In this document: in pieces, positions 1 through 6,270 of the stretch
How the letters are laid out: every line of letters starts with the position of its first letter
Position numbering within the stretch: the first letter of the stretch is position 1
Source of the DNA: an uncultured Lachnospiraceae bacterium
GTDB lineage: Bacteria > Bacillota > Clostridia > Lachnospirales > Lachnospiraceae
Length of the DNA: 7,439 nt
Direction of reading: 5' to 3'
Assembly: GCA_947178115.1 (NCBI GenBank)
Contig: CAMWXF010000078.1
Location: forward strand, 1-7,439
Translations under genes and position numbers: made by a program
The notes under the pieces: generated by a model
The model's input: the letters and a program-made list of their open reading frames with translations, nothing else
The model's database searches: none
What the model was told of the DNA's origin: nothing

Positions 1-312
1 ATATTGTCCGGATTTCTATTCAGTAATCTGTATACGATATTATATTCGCTGGCCGGTGCAGTATGCAGTTTCGCGGCGATGCTTCTCGGCAGGCGGCTTA
101 AGTGCTTTTCTATGATCGGAGTGAGCGTTCTGGGAGGTGTCTTTCATAATATCGGACAGATCATAGTTGCGATGCTGGTGGTGGAAACGGTTTATGTGGG
201 ATATTACATACCCTTTCTGATTGTGGCAGGTACGGTGACGGGAGCTGTATTGGGATTTATAGCGATGGAACTTTTGCCATATCTATATCGCTTGAATAAC
301 AGAGTATACTGA
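1..312 (+). CDS. Gx transporter family protein (heptaprenyl diphosphate synthase component I-like), 3' end only
   Basis: This is the C-terminal part of an integral membrane protein of the Hpre_diP_synt_I/Gx transporter family. The frame is open from base 1 (Ile-Leu-Ser-Gly...) and stops at TGA 310-312. The TTG at 4-6 is almost certainly an internal Leu codon and not a start, so the N-terminal part lies outside the window. What is visible is about three hydrophobic segments: one just after the Ser-Asn-Leu-Tyr stretch, one through the family-typical run GVSVLGGVFHNIGQI, and one near the C-terminus ending in a short charged tail. Family members resemble small S-component-like membrane proteins. 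The older name, 'heptaprenyl diphosphate synthase subunit I', is historical, and the substrate is not settled. I see no terminator after the stop, so transcripts may run on toward ruvA. The family call is fairly sure; function and substrate are not. Confidence 0.85.
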   Translation: MLSGFLFSNLYTILYSLAGAVCSFAAMLLGRRLKCFSMIGVSVLGGVFHNIGQIIVAMLVVETVYVGYYIPFLIVAGTVTGAVLGFIAMELLPYLYRLNNRVY

Positions 313-321
313 TATAGACGA

Positions 322-351
322 TAGACAATAATGAAATATCAATTATATTAT
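322..351 (+). promoter_or_regulatory. Possible sigma-A promoter upstream of ruvA
   Basis: TAGACA at 322-327 can serve as a -35 box. It pairs with TATATT at 344-349 (16-base spacer) or TATTAT at 346-351 (18-base spacer). Transcription would begin around 356-360, leaving a leader of about 75 bases before ruvA. The region is AT-rich, so chance matches are likely. The rest of the 121-base gap between the Gx gene and ruvA shows no clear hairpin. Confidence 0.3.
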
Positions 352-421
352 GACGAAGGTATGATGAGCGTGTGGCAGAAGTATGAAAGGAAAACTGTCA
401 TATGATAAAAACAGTTAAAAC

Positions 422-426
422 GGGAG
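422..426 (+). promoter_or_regulatory. Ribosome binding site of ruvA
   Basis: GGGAG ends 7 bases before the ATG at 434. This supports that start, which also gives the standard RuvA N-terminus (MYAYLKG, matching the family's M-x-x-x-L-x-G). Confidence 0.75.
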
Positions 427-433
427 ATTTATT

Positions 434-1057
434 ATGTACGCCTATTTAAAAGGAACATTGGAGGAAATTACAGAGGATAACATTGTTGTGGAAGTCGGGA
501 ATATCGGCTATAATGTGAAAGTGTCTACAACTACGGCGGATCTGCTTCCGCCGTTGGGTAATGAAGTAAAGATTTATACATACACTCTTGTAAGAGAAGA
601 TGTCTTTTCCTTATACGGGTTTCTTACGAGAGATGATCTGGAGATTTTCAAGAAATTGATCACAGTCAACGGAATCGGACCTAAGGGCGGGCTGGCGATT
701 CTGTCCGTAATGAGTGCGGATGCCTTGCGGTTTGCGATTATGGCGGGGGATGCGAAAGCCATCGCTAAGGCTCCCGGCGTAGGCAGTAAAACCGCAGAGC
801 GATTGATTCTTGATTTACGGGATAAGATTTCATTGGAGGATACGCTGCGGGGACTCGGGGAACCGGCAACGTCCCCAGAAGGAGTGTTACCGGGCGGTGG
901 CAGTCAGGACAATATTATGAAAAAAGAGGCGATCGAAGCGTTAGTCGCACTCGGATATTCAGCATCCGATGCCACGGCTGCCGTAAAGAAAGTGGAAGTG
1001 ACGGAAGAGTCCACTGTGGAGGGTATTTTAAAATCCGCTTTAAAGCACATGTTTTGA
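434..1057 (+). CDS. ruvA: Holliday junction branch migration protein RuvA
   Basis: RuvA binds four-way DNA junctions as a tetramer and loads the RuvB motor on either side during recombinational repair. The product is 207 residues, close to the usual length of about 200. The N-terminal OB-fold spans about 1-63. The acidic pin residues are seen as E55-D56 in the motif VREDVFSLYGF. Two helix-hairpin-helix motifs follow: NGIGPKGG at 79-86 and PGVGSKTA at 114-121. A flexible Gly/Pro-rich linker covers about 138-160. A C-terminal three-helix domain (about 162-207), which in the family contacts RuvB, ends the protein. The ATG has a good ribosome binding site. The ruvB start lies 48 bases downstream on the same strand, so the two are presumably co-transcribed. 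No ruvC lies next to the pair in this window. Nothing looks broken, and the call is firm. Confidence 0.98.
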   Translation: MYAYLKGTLEEITEDNIVVEVGNIGYNVKVSTTTADLLPPLGNEVKIYTYTLVREDVFSLYGFLTRDDLEIFKKLITVNGIGPKGGLAILSVMSADALRFAIMAGDAKAIAKAPGVGSKTAERLILDLRDKISLEDTLRGLGEPATSPEGVLPGGGSQDNIMKKEAIEALVALGYSASDATAAVKKVEVTEESTVEGILKSALKHMF

Positions 1058-1095
1058 AACTGAATGTACAGAGCAGCTTTTTAAGCGTGCATGAT

Positions 1096-1100
1096 GAGGA
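1096..1100 (+). promoter_or_regulatory. Ribosome binding site that decides the ruvB start
   Basis: GAGGA at 1096-1100 lies 5 bases before the ATG at 1106. The in-frame ATGs at 1091 and 1094 have no purine-rich site upstream and the second overlaps this element. The start at 1106 is therefore preferred over the longer reading. Confidence 0.7.
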
Positions 1101-1105
1101 ATAAA

Positions 1106-2107
1106 ATGAGCAGCAGAATGATTGAAACAAACTTAATAGAAGAAGATATTAAAATCGAAGGTTCTCTTAGACCTCAGACATTAGATGACTATATTGGTCA
1201 ATCTAAAATCAAGGAAAATCTTAAAATCTATATAGAGGCGGCAAAACAGCGGCATGACGCGTTGGATCATGTGCTTTTCTACGGGCCTCCGGGACTCGGT
1301 AAGACGACTTTGGCGGGCATTATCGCCAATGAAATGGGAGTTCACATGAAAGTGACCAGCGGTCCGGCCATCGAGAAGCCCGGCGAGATGGCAGCGATCC
1401 TGAATAATCTGCAGGAAGGCGATCTGCTGTTTGTGGATGAGATACACAGGCTGAATCGCCAGGTAGAAGAGGTATTATATCCTGCGATGGAGGATTATGC
1501 CATTGATATTATGATCGGCAAAGGAGCATCGGCACGGTCGATCCGCTTGGATCTGCCGCATTTTACACTAGTAGGAGCGACTACCAGGGCGGGACTTCTT
1601 ACGGCTCCGCTTCGGGACAGGTTCGGAGTGATCCACCGGTTGGAATTTTATTCTGTAGAAGAATTGCGGGTGATTATTCAACATTCTGCAGTGATCCTTG
1701 GGGTGAAAATCGACGAGGAAGGCGCCACGGAACTGGCAAGAAGAAGCCGCGGTACGCCTAGGCTTGCCAATCGTATTCTTAAGAGAGTGCGGGATTTTGC
1801 CCAGGTAAAGTATGATGGTGTGATCACGCTGGATGTGGCTAATATTGCGCTTGATCTGATGGATGTGGACAAGATGGGATTAGACCATATCGACAGAAAT
1901 ATCCTGTGTACGATGATCGATAAGTTTAAAGGAGGACCGGTAGGGCTGGATACGTTGGCGGCGGCTATCGGGGAAGATGCGGGAACGATCGAGGATGTCT
2001 ATGAACCGTACCTGATCAAGAATGGCTTCTTAAACAGAACGCCCCGCGGCAGAGTTGTCACGGAGCGTACTTATCATCATTTAGGGCTTGAAATGCCCAG
2101 CACTTAA
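1106..2107 (+). CDS. ruvB: Holliday junction branch migration DNA helicase RuvB
   Basis: RuvB is the hexameric AAA+ ATPase that pumps DNA through the RuvA-bound Holliday junction. Numbered from the ATG at 1106 the product is 333 residues, a normal length. The N-terminal family signature [13 protein letters not shown] is at 20-32. The Walker A motif GPPGLGKTT is at 60-68 and Walker B, LLFVDEIH, at 107-114. The sensor-1 region GATTR is at 157-161. The arginine-finger segment PLRDRFG is at 168-174, and sensor 2, [11 protein letters not shown], at 215-225. The C-terminal winged helix (about 255-333) contains the conserved [17 protein letters not shown]. All catalytic motifs are intact. It follows ruvA by 48 bases and is probably in the same transcript. 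An alternative start at 1091 would add MMRNK but lacks a ribosome binding site. The 3' end meets a convergent gene 4 bases away with no terminator hairpin between them. Confidence 0.98.
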   Translation: MSSRMIETNLIEEDIKIEGSLRPQTLDDYIGQSKIKENLKIYIEAAKQRHDALDHVLFYGPPGLGKTTLAGIIANEMGVHMKVTSGPAIEKPGEMAAILNNLQEGDLLFVDEIHRLNRQVEEVLYPAMEDYAIDIMIGKGASARSIRLDLPHFTLVGATTRAGLLTAPLRDRFGVIHRLEFYSVEELRVIIQHSAVILGVKIDEEGATELARRSRGTPRLANRILKRVRDFAQVKYDGVITLDVANIALDLMDVDKMGLDHIDRNILCTMIDKFKGGPVGLDTLAAAIGEDAGTIEDVYEPYLIKNGFLNRTPRGRVVTERTYHHLGLEMPST

Positions 2108-2111
2108 AGGA

Positions 2112-3008
2112 CTACGCCATCACATCTACAGTGGCACCGGCGATTTCCAACGGCGCTTCAACGTTTGAAACAGGGATATCTATTCCGCCAATCTGCAGTG
2201 ATACGCCGGAGGCGTTTCCGGAAGAATCGCCGGAATCGGAAGAATTGTCTCCGAAACCGCTTACACCGGCGCTTTTTTCTTTTTCCAGTTTATCAAAGAG
2301 AGCCTTGAGATATTCCATGTCTGCTTTCATGATATCGCGAATCTCATCTGCACGGTGTTTCTTTTTTAACAATTCAAGATCCTTCGGATCCATCTGTCGG
2401 TTGCTTCCCTGAACAAATTCTTCCATAAGATCCTGAGAATCTTCCATGGTTTTTTCCAGTTCTTCCTCGATTTTCTCCAGTTCTTCCTGAATCTCCTGTA
2501 CAAGCTGCTTTAGTTCATCCTGAGTCATGCCGGTGGTATCGATGATTTCATCTTCTTCATCTTTTTCCGTTCGCATTTCTTCAGGCTCGGTCAGACCTTT
2601 GCCGCCGTTTTTTTCAAGATTTTCTTCCTCCTGAAGGTGTTTTAAACGTTTCTTGGCAACACGGGCTATTTTCTCCGCATGGGTAAGGGCATTGTGAATT
2701 TCTACATAATCATAATCACCGCTGATCAGTTTCATACGCAGATCGGCGATCTGGAATTTTGTTTTCGTTGTGATTTGCTTGGCGTTAATTGATGTCTTGC
2801 TCTGCATGATCTGATTGGAGAGCCGCTTAAAATTATATTGCAGTTTCTTCTTCTTTTTCTTATTATTCGCCATGGACACACTTTTCGTATTGGTAGTAGC
2901 GCGCTTGCGTGGGCTTGAAACAGTCATCGTGCCCGCATAAGAGCCGTCCCGATTATACATTTCTATTTTGATGACATCTGAATTGCGTGTTCCTACCATC
3001 ATACTCAT
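2112..3008 (-). CDS. Unrecognised charged coiled-coil protein, 298 residues
   Basis: I do not recognise this protein. It has no signal peptide or membrane segment and is probably cytoplasmic. The N-terminal 45 residues look beta-like and polar. Six lysines follow at 50-55 within a strongly basic stretch, then helical segments (about 58-130). An acidic patch lies at about 141-155 (TEPEEMRTEKDEEDE). A clear coiled coil spans about 163-200, including the near-heptad repeat QEELEKI/EEELEKT at 174-187. Another charged helix (about 207-246) follows, then a Ser/Gly/Asp-rich linker (249-268) and a hydrophobic beta-like tail (about 269-298) ending GATVDVMA. In-frame ATGs exist at codons 1, 3 and 4. 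A GGGGAAAGG run lies about 12 bases before the first, so the exact start is uncertain. It is the only reverse-strand gene, convergent with ruvB and divergent from zapA. Length, sustained charge pattern and absence of stops argue for a real gene. A scaffold or structural role is only a guess. Confidence 0.85.
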   Translation of the reverse strand: MSMMVGTRNSDVIKIEMYNRDGSYAGTMTVSSPRKRATTNTKSVSMANNKKKKKKLQYNFKRLSNQIMQSKTSINAKQITTKTKFQIADLRMKLISGDYDYVEIHNALTHAEKIARVAKKRLKHLQEEENLEKNGGKGLTEPEEMRTEKDEEDEIIDTTGMTQDELKQLVQEIQEELEKIEEELEKTMEDSQDLMEEFVQGSNRQMDPKDLELLKKKHRADEIRDIMKADMEYLKALFDKLEKEKSAGVSGFGDNSSDSGDSSGNASGVSLQIGGIDIPVSNVEAPLEIAGATVDVMA

Positions 3009-3310
3009 ATTAGCACCATGCCTTTCCCCAAGTTGTAAACCGAATATAAAGGAAACAGATACATAATTTTAAGTGGATTTCTCTTGCGGAGTTCGCTGAT
3101 ATACGGAAGATCTGCAGACAATATGTGAAAAAGCTGCAGTATATTAATCCTTATAGAGTGTCCGATCCGTGAACAAAGCAGGAAATCCGTTTCCTTTTTC
3201 TATAAGTCTGTGACTTGCTGTATTATTTTATATTCATTATATCGACCAAACAGGGGATTTTGATAACAGTTAATGTCATAGACTTGCAAAAAAATGTAAT
3301 GAAAAAAGCG

Positions 3311-3343
3311 ATTTCCACCTGTCACTAAAAAAATGGTTGAAAT
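3311..3343. promoter_or_regulatory. Imperfect inverted repeat overlapping the zapA -35 box (possible operator)
   Basis: ATTTCCACC at 3311-3319 and GGTTGAAAT at 3335-3343 are inverted copies with a single mismatch, separated by 15 bases. The right arm contains the TTGAAA -35 box. The position suits a repressor site, but the arms are short and AT-rich and no regulator gene is nearby. Confidence 0.25.
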
Positions 3344-3365
3344 TCCGACACAAGCTATATATAAT
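3337..3365 (+). promoter_or_regulatory. Sigma-A-type promoter of zapA
   Basis: TTGAAA at 3337-3342 (five of six consensus bases) and a perfect TATAAT at 3360-3365 are separated by exactly 17 bases. Transcription would start near 3372, giving a leader of about 50 bases before the ATG at 3423. A second TATAAT at 3379-3384 lacks a good -35 box and is the weaker candidate. This is the best promoter in the window. Confidence 0.8.
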
Positions 3366-3408
3366 AGATATTGTACTATATAATTTTGTCGGGTGGCATA
3401 TTTTGTAT

Positions 3409-3414
3409 GGGAGG
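3409..3414 (+). promoter_or_regulatory. Ribosome binding site that decides the zapA start
   Basis: GGGAGG ends 8 bases before the ATG at 3423. An in-frame GTG at 3393 would place this element inside the coding region and add ten residues unlike the family, so the ATG is preferred. Confidence 0.8.
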
Positions 3415-3422
3415 AAAGTCCT

Positions 3423-3830
3423 ATGTCAACGAAAACAGATACAGAGGTAATCATCGCCGGTAAGGTTTTTACACTGAGCGGTTATGAGAGCGAAGAGTAT
3501 TTACAAAAGGTTGCCTCTTACATAAACAATAAAGTAGCGGAATATAACAAGGTTGACAGTTTTAAGAGACAGTCTCTCGATACGCAGAATGTTTTGCTGC
3601 AGCTTAATATAGCGGATGATTATTTTAAAGCGAAGGAGAAGATCAGCGAACTGGAAGAAAAATTACAGAGCAAAGACAAGGAAATGTATGACTTGAAACA
3701 TGAACTGATCGCATCTCAGATAAAATTGGAGAGTACGGAGAAAAGCGTCCGTGCGCTTCAGAGTGAAACCAATGAGAACGCCAAGAAGATCATTCGGTTG
3801 GAAACAGAGTTAAAAGAACTGAAAAAATAG
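3423..3830 (+). CDS. zapA: Cell division protein ZapA
   Basis: ZapA is a small cytoplasmic protein that binds FtsZ and cross-links its filaments, stabilising the division ring. The product is 135 residues from the ATG at 3423. The N-terminal globular ZapA domain (about 5-70) shows the typical pattern of a short beta strand (EVIIAGKVFTLSG), then YESEEYLQKVASYINNKV. The conserved helix TQNVLLQLNIADDYF lies at 54-68. From about 68 to 135 the protein is one long charged coiled coil. This is longer than the coiled-coil part of the compact, roughly 85-residue Bacillus-type ZapA and, as I recall, usual for clostridial versions. It has its own strong promoter and ribosome binding site upstream and a hairpin terminator just after the TAG stop. 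It is therefore probably an independently transcribed unit with some readthrough into the next genes. Confidence 0.93.
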   Translation: MSTKTDTEVIIAGKVFTLSGYESEEYLQKVASYINNKVAEYNKVDSFKRQSLDTQNVLLQLNIADDYFKAKEKISELEEKLQSKDKEMYDLKHELIASQIKLESTEKSVRALQSETNENAKKIIRLETELKELKK

Positions 3831-3837
3831 GAAGCCT

Positions 3838-3868
3838 AGCCCTGTCAGAGAAATCTACAGGGCTTTTC
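3838..3868 (+). terminator. Rho-independent terminator after zapA
   Basis: AGCCCTGT (3838-3845) pairs perfectly with ACAGGGCT (3857-3864). The stem can extend past a bulged C by AGA/TCT to close a GAAA loop. TTTTC follows at 3864-3868. The U-run is short, so termination may be partial. It starts 8 bases after the zapA stop and lies 33 bases before the U32 gene, which has no room for a promoter of its own in between. Confidence 0.8.
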
Positions 3869-3900
3869 ATGTAACAGGGAAAACGGGAAGCAGAAATTAT

Positions 3901-6264
3901 ATGAAGAAAACAGTCGAATTATTGGCTCCTGCGGGAAATTATGACGCTTTTCTCGGAGCTGTAAATGCGGGAGCGGACGCGGTGTATCTGGGCGGAGAGA
4001 AATTCGGCGCCAGAGCATATGCGCAGAATTTTACCGGGGAGGAAATCTGTCGCGCCATTCGCACAGCCCATTTTATGGGGCGGAAAATATATCTTACCGT
4101 AAATACGCTGATAAAAGATACGGAATTTTCAGAGCTGTATTCCTATCTGTGTCCGTTCTATGAGGCAGGGCTGGACGGGGTAATCGTACAGGATCTGGGA
4201 GCGTTGCGATATATTGGAGAGTATTTTCCGGGTTTGGCACTGCATGTCAGCACACAGATGACCGTGACGGGCTTATACGGTGCGGCAATGCTTAGCAAGC
4301 TGGGTGTGGAGCGTATTGTGCCTGCAAGAGAACTGTCGCTTGATGAAGTGCGGCGGATGAAGAATGAAACCGGATTGGAGATAGAGTGTTTCGTCCATGG
4401 TGCGATGTGCTATTGTTATTCCGGACAATGTCTTTTCAGCAGTATATTAGGCGGCCGAAGCGGCAACAGGGGCAGATGTGCACAGCCTTGCAGACTGCCG
4501 TATCAGATCTGTGACGGAGAAGAGAGAATAAAAGGGATCGAATATCCCCTCAGCCTTAAGGATATGTGCACGATCTCATTTCTACCGCAGTTGATAGATG
4601 CAGGGATCGATTCACTTAAAATAGAAGGACGAATGAAAAAGCCGGAGTACGCGGCGGGGGTCACGGCTCTGTACCGCAAATATATAGATCTGTATGAGAG
4701 AAATGGTACTGACGGTTACCATGTATCCAAAGAGGATCAGGATATGCTGCGAAGCCTGTACATCCGTAGCGAGATACAGACGGGATACTATGAACGGCAT
4801 AACGGCAGGGAGATGATCACCCTGCATAAGCCAAGCTACGCGGGAAGCGATCAGGCGCTTCTTGAACAGATTGCGTCGAAATATATCAGAGAACCGGACA
4901 AGCATCCTGTCAGAATGACGGTTACCTTAGCTGTCGGAGAACCGGTATGTCTACAGATCTTTAATTCCGAAACCAAAGAAGCGATGCCGTGTGACGATAC
5001 TGTGAATCCGGCAGAAGAGGGGCTTTCTATCACCGTGTACGGTGCAGTGGCGGAAGCGGCGAAGAAGATGCCGCTGCAGCCTGATCATATTAAAAAACAG
5101 TTATTGAAAACAGGGAACTGTTGTCTGATAGTGACATCCTGCGAGATTGAGATCAAAGGAGACGTATTTCTTCCGGTAAGCGCGCTAAACGATCTGCGCC
5201 GAAAGGGTATAGAAGCTTATGAACGGCAGTATATCATCAGTCTGGGCATGTCGGCCGGCCGGGATTCGCTGCCTGAGGCAGCGCCTGTTAGTCGGGAAGC
5301 TTCGGAGGGTAAAGAAGAAACGGCCGACAGAGGCATACCAGCAAATGATGCTTGCGTAAGATCTTCAGAGTCTGAGTCGGATATGCCGAACAGGAAGATT
5401 GATATTATGGTATCCACATGCGATCAACTGGCTGTGGCGGTTACATTTCCGTGCCGTCGCATTTACATAGACAGTGATCTTTATATGACGGAACATGATA
5501 AAGTGGTATCGCATCTGCGCACACACGGCGATCTGCAGTATGCTTTGGCGCTTCCTTATGTACTGCGGGCACGGGATGAAGAATATCTACTAGAGTTGAC
5601 CAAACAGGTCAAAAAGGATTGCTGTAACTACGAGACTGACACAGACTTGCATTCCCGGCAGGGAGATCGCAGAAAGTGTGACACGTTAATCAGCGGCTTT
5701 TTAGTCCGTAATATAGAGGGATTTGCTTATGCCGCAACATTTGGGGAATCTTATGAGCTGATTCCCGATGCCGGATTATATTCTTTTAACACGGAAAGTC
5801 TTCGATTCTGGGCAGACTATACGGAGGAATGTACGCTGCCTTATGAGTTAAACAGAAAAGAATCCGGAAAGCTTGTCCGGTCGGCAAAAGAGATGGGGTT
5901 GCGCACTGCCATGATCGTATATGGAACGATCCCTATGATGGTGACAGCTAACTGTATCAGGAAGACAGCAGCGCGGTGTCATACAGACGGACACGGGAAG
6001 CCGCATTCCGACCTGCGGATCAGGGATCGATACGGGACGGATTTTCCGGTGGAGACGAACTGTCTGCACTGCTATAATATCATTTATAATTCGGTACCTT
6101 ATTCCCTGCATATGCAGGAAAATGAGGTGAAACGGATCGGTGCCGATATATGGCGCTATGACTTTACCACAGAGTCGGCGCAGGATTGCAGACGGATACT
6201 TGCAGGAGAACCTTTCCCCTATGAAGCTTACACAACGGGACATTTAAAAAGAGGCGTGGAATAG
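3901..6264 (+). CDS. U32 family peptidase/RNA-hydroxylation protein with DUF3656 domain
   Basis: This 787-residue cytoplasmic protein belongs to the U32 family. The family is named for a collagenase-like protease, but characterised members such as RlhA and TrhP take part in hydroxylation of rRNA or tRNA. The N-terminal domain (about 1-300) opens with ELLAPAGNYDAF and carries the U32 signature E162-C-F-V-H-G-A-M-C170-x4-G-x-C177. Cysteines 170, 177, 193 and 223 are placed like the 4Fe-4S ligands of the related UbiU. A DUF3656-like region spans about 335-447 (...LPVSALNDLRRKG). A polar low-complexity linker (about 452-497) leads into a second lobe (about 498-787) with YGTIPMM, C685, C693, FPVETNCLHC (C721, C724) and YNIIYNSVPYSL. 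This two-lobed layout is longer than the roughly 650-residue E. coli RlhA. The start has only a weak GGGAAG site 10 bases upstream. An rRNA C2501-type hydroxylation role is plausible but inferred. Confidence 0.9.
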   Translation: MKKTVELLAPAGNYDAFLGAVNAGADAVYLGGEKFGARAYAQNFTGEEICRAIRTAHFMGRKIYLTVNTLIKDTEFSELYSYLCPFYEAGLDGVIVQDLGALRYIGEYFPGLALHVSTQMTVTGLYGAAMLSKLGVERIVPARELSLDEVRRMKNETGLEIECFVHGAMCYCYSGQCLFSSILGGRSGNRGRCAQPCRLPYQICDGEERIKGIEYPLSLKDMCTISFLPQLIDAGIDSLKIEGRMKKPEYAAGVTALYRKYIDLYERNGTDGYHVSKEDQDMLRSLYIRSEIQTGYYERHNGREMITLHKPSYAGSDQALLEQIASKYIREPDKHPVRMTVTLAVGEPVCLQIFNSETKEAMPCDDTVNPAEEGLSITVYGAVAEAAKKMPLQPDHIKKQLLKTGNCCLIVTSCEIEIKGDVFLPVSALNDLRRKGIEAYERQYIISLGMSAGRDSLPEAAPVSREASEGKEETADRGIPANDACVRSSESESDMPNRKIDIMVSTCDQLAVAVTFPCRRIYIDSDLYMTEHDKVVSHLRTHGDLQYALALPYVLRARDEEYLLELTKQVKKDCCNYETDTDLHSRQGDRRKCDTLISGFLVRNIEGFAYAATFGESYELIPDAGLYSFNTESLRFWADYTEECTLPYELNRKESGKLVRSAKEMGLRTAMIVYGTIPMMVTANCIRKTAARCHTDGHGKPHSDLRIRDRYGTDFPVETNCLHCYNIIYNSVPYSLHMQENEVKRIGADIWRYDFTTESAQDCRRILAGEPFPYEAYTTGHLKRGVE

Positions 6265-6270
6265 TATTTT

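Larger units (their letters stand above)
3009..3422. other. 414-base divergent intergenic region between the coiled-coil gene and zapA
   Basis: The region is AT-rich with no supported gene. Its right third holds the zapA promoter (3337-3365) and an overlapping imperfect inverted repeat (3311-3343). The middle holds a small hairpin, AGGAAA-TCCG-TTTCCT at 3180-3195 followed by four T, which has only two G-C pairs and is too weak to call a terminator. Two CTGCAG words 22 bases apart (3112-3117 and 3134-3139) sit on the side nearer the reverse-strand gene. I could not find a convincing -35/-10 pair reading leftward into that gene. No tRNA, riboswitch or other structured RNA is evident by eye. Confidence 0.6.

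Noticed and set aside
1091..1105. ATG at 1091 as the ruvB start
   Set aside because: No ribosome binding site precedes it, while GAGGA is well spaced for the ATG at 1106.
2131..2412. 93-codon forward ORF opposite the coiled-coil gene
   Set aside because: Its composition (Ser/Pro-rich) is what the complement of the acidic coiled-coil frame gives, and it has no plausible ribosome binding site. The reverse-strand frame is far longer.
3111..3140. Two CTGCAG words 22 bases apart as paired operator half-sites
   Set aside because: Each is a six-base palindrome, the flanks do not match, and no regulator or promoter position supports it.
3180..3199. Hairpin AGGAAA-TCCG-TTTCCT followed by T's as a terminator
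   Set aside because: The six-pair stem has only two G-C pairs and it sits between divergent genes, where no upstream rightward transcript needs ending.
3393..3422. GTG at 3393 as the zapA start
   Set aside because: It would bury the GGGAGG ribosome binding site within the gene and add ten residues not typical of ZapA. The ATG at 3423 fits better.
5848..6243. 131-codon reverse-strand ORF inside the U32 gene
   Set aside because: It lies entirely within the strongly supported U32 coding frame and its product shows no family motif. It is an antisense shadow.
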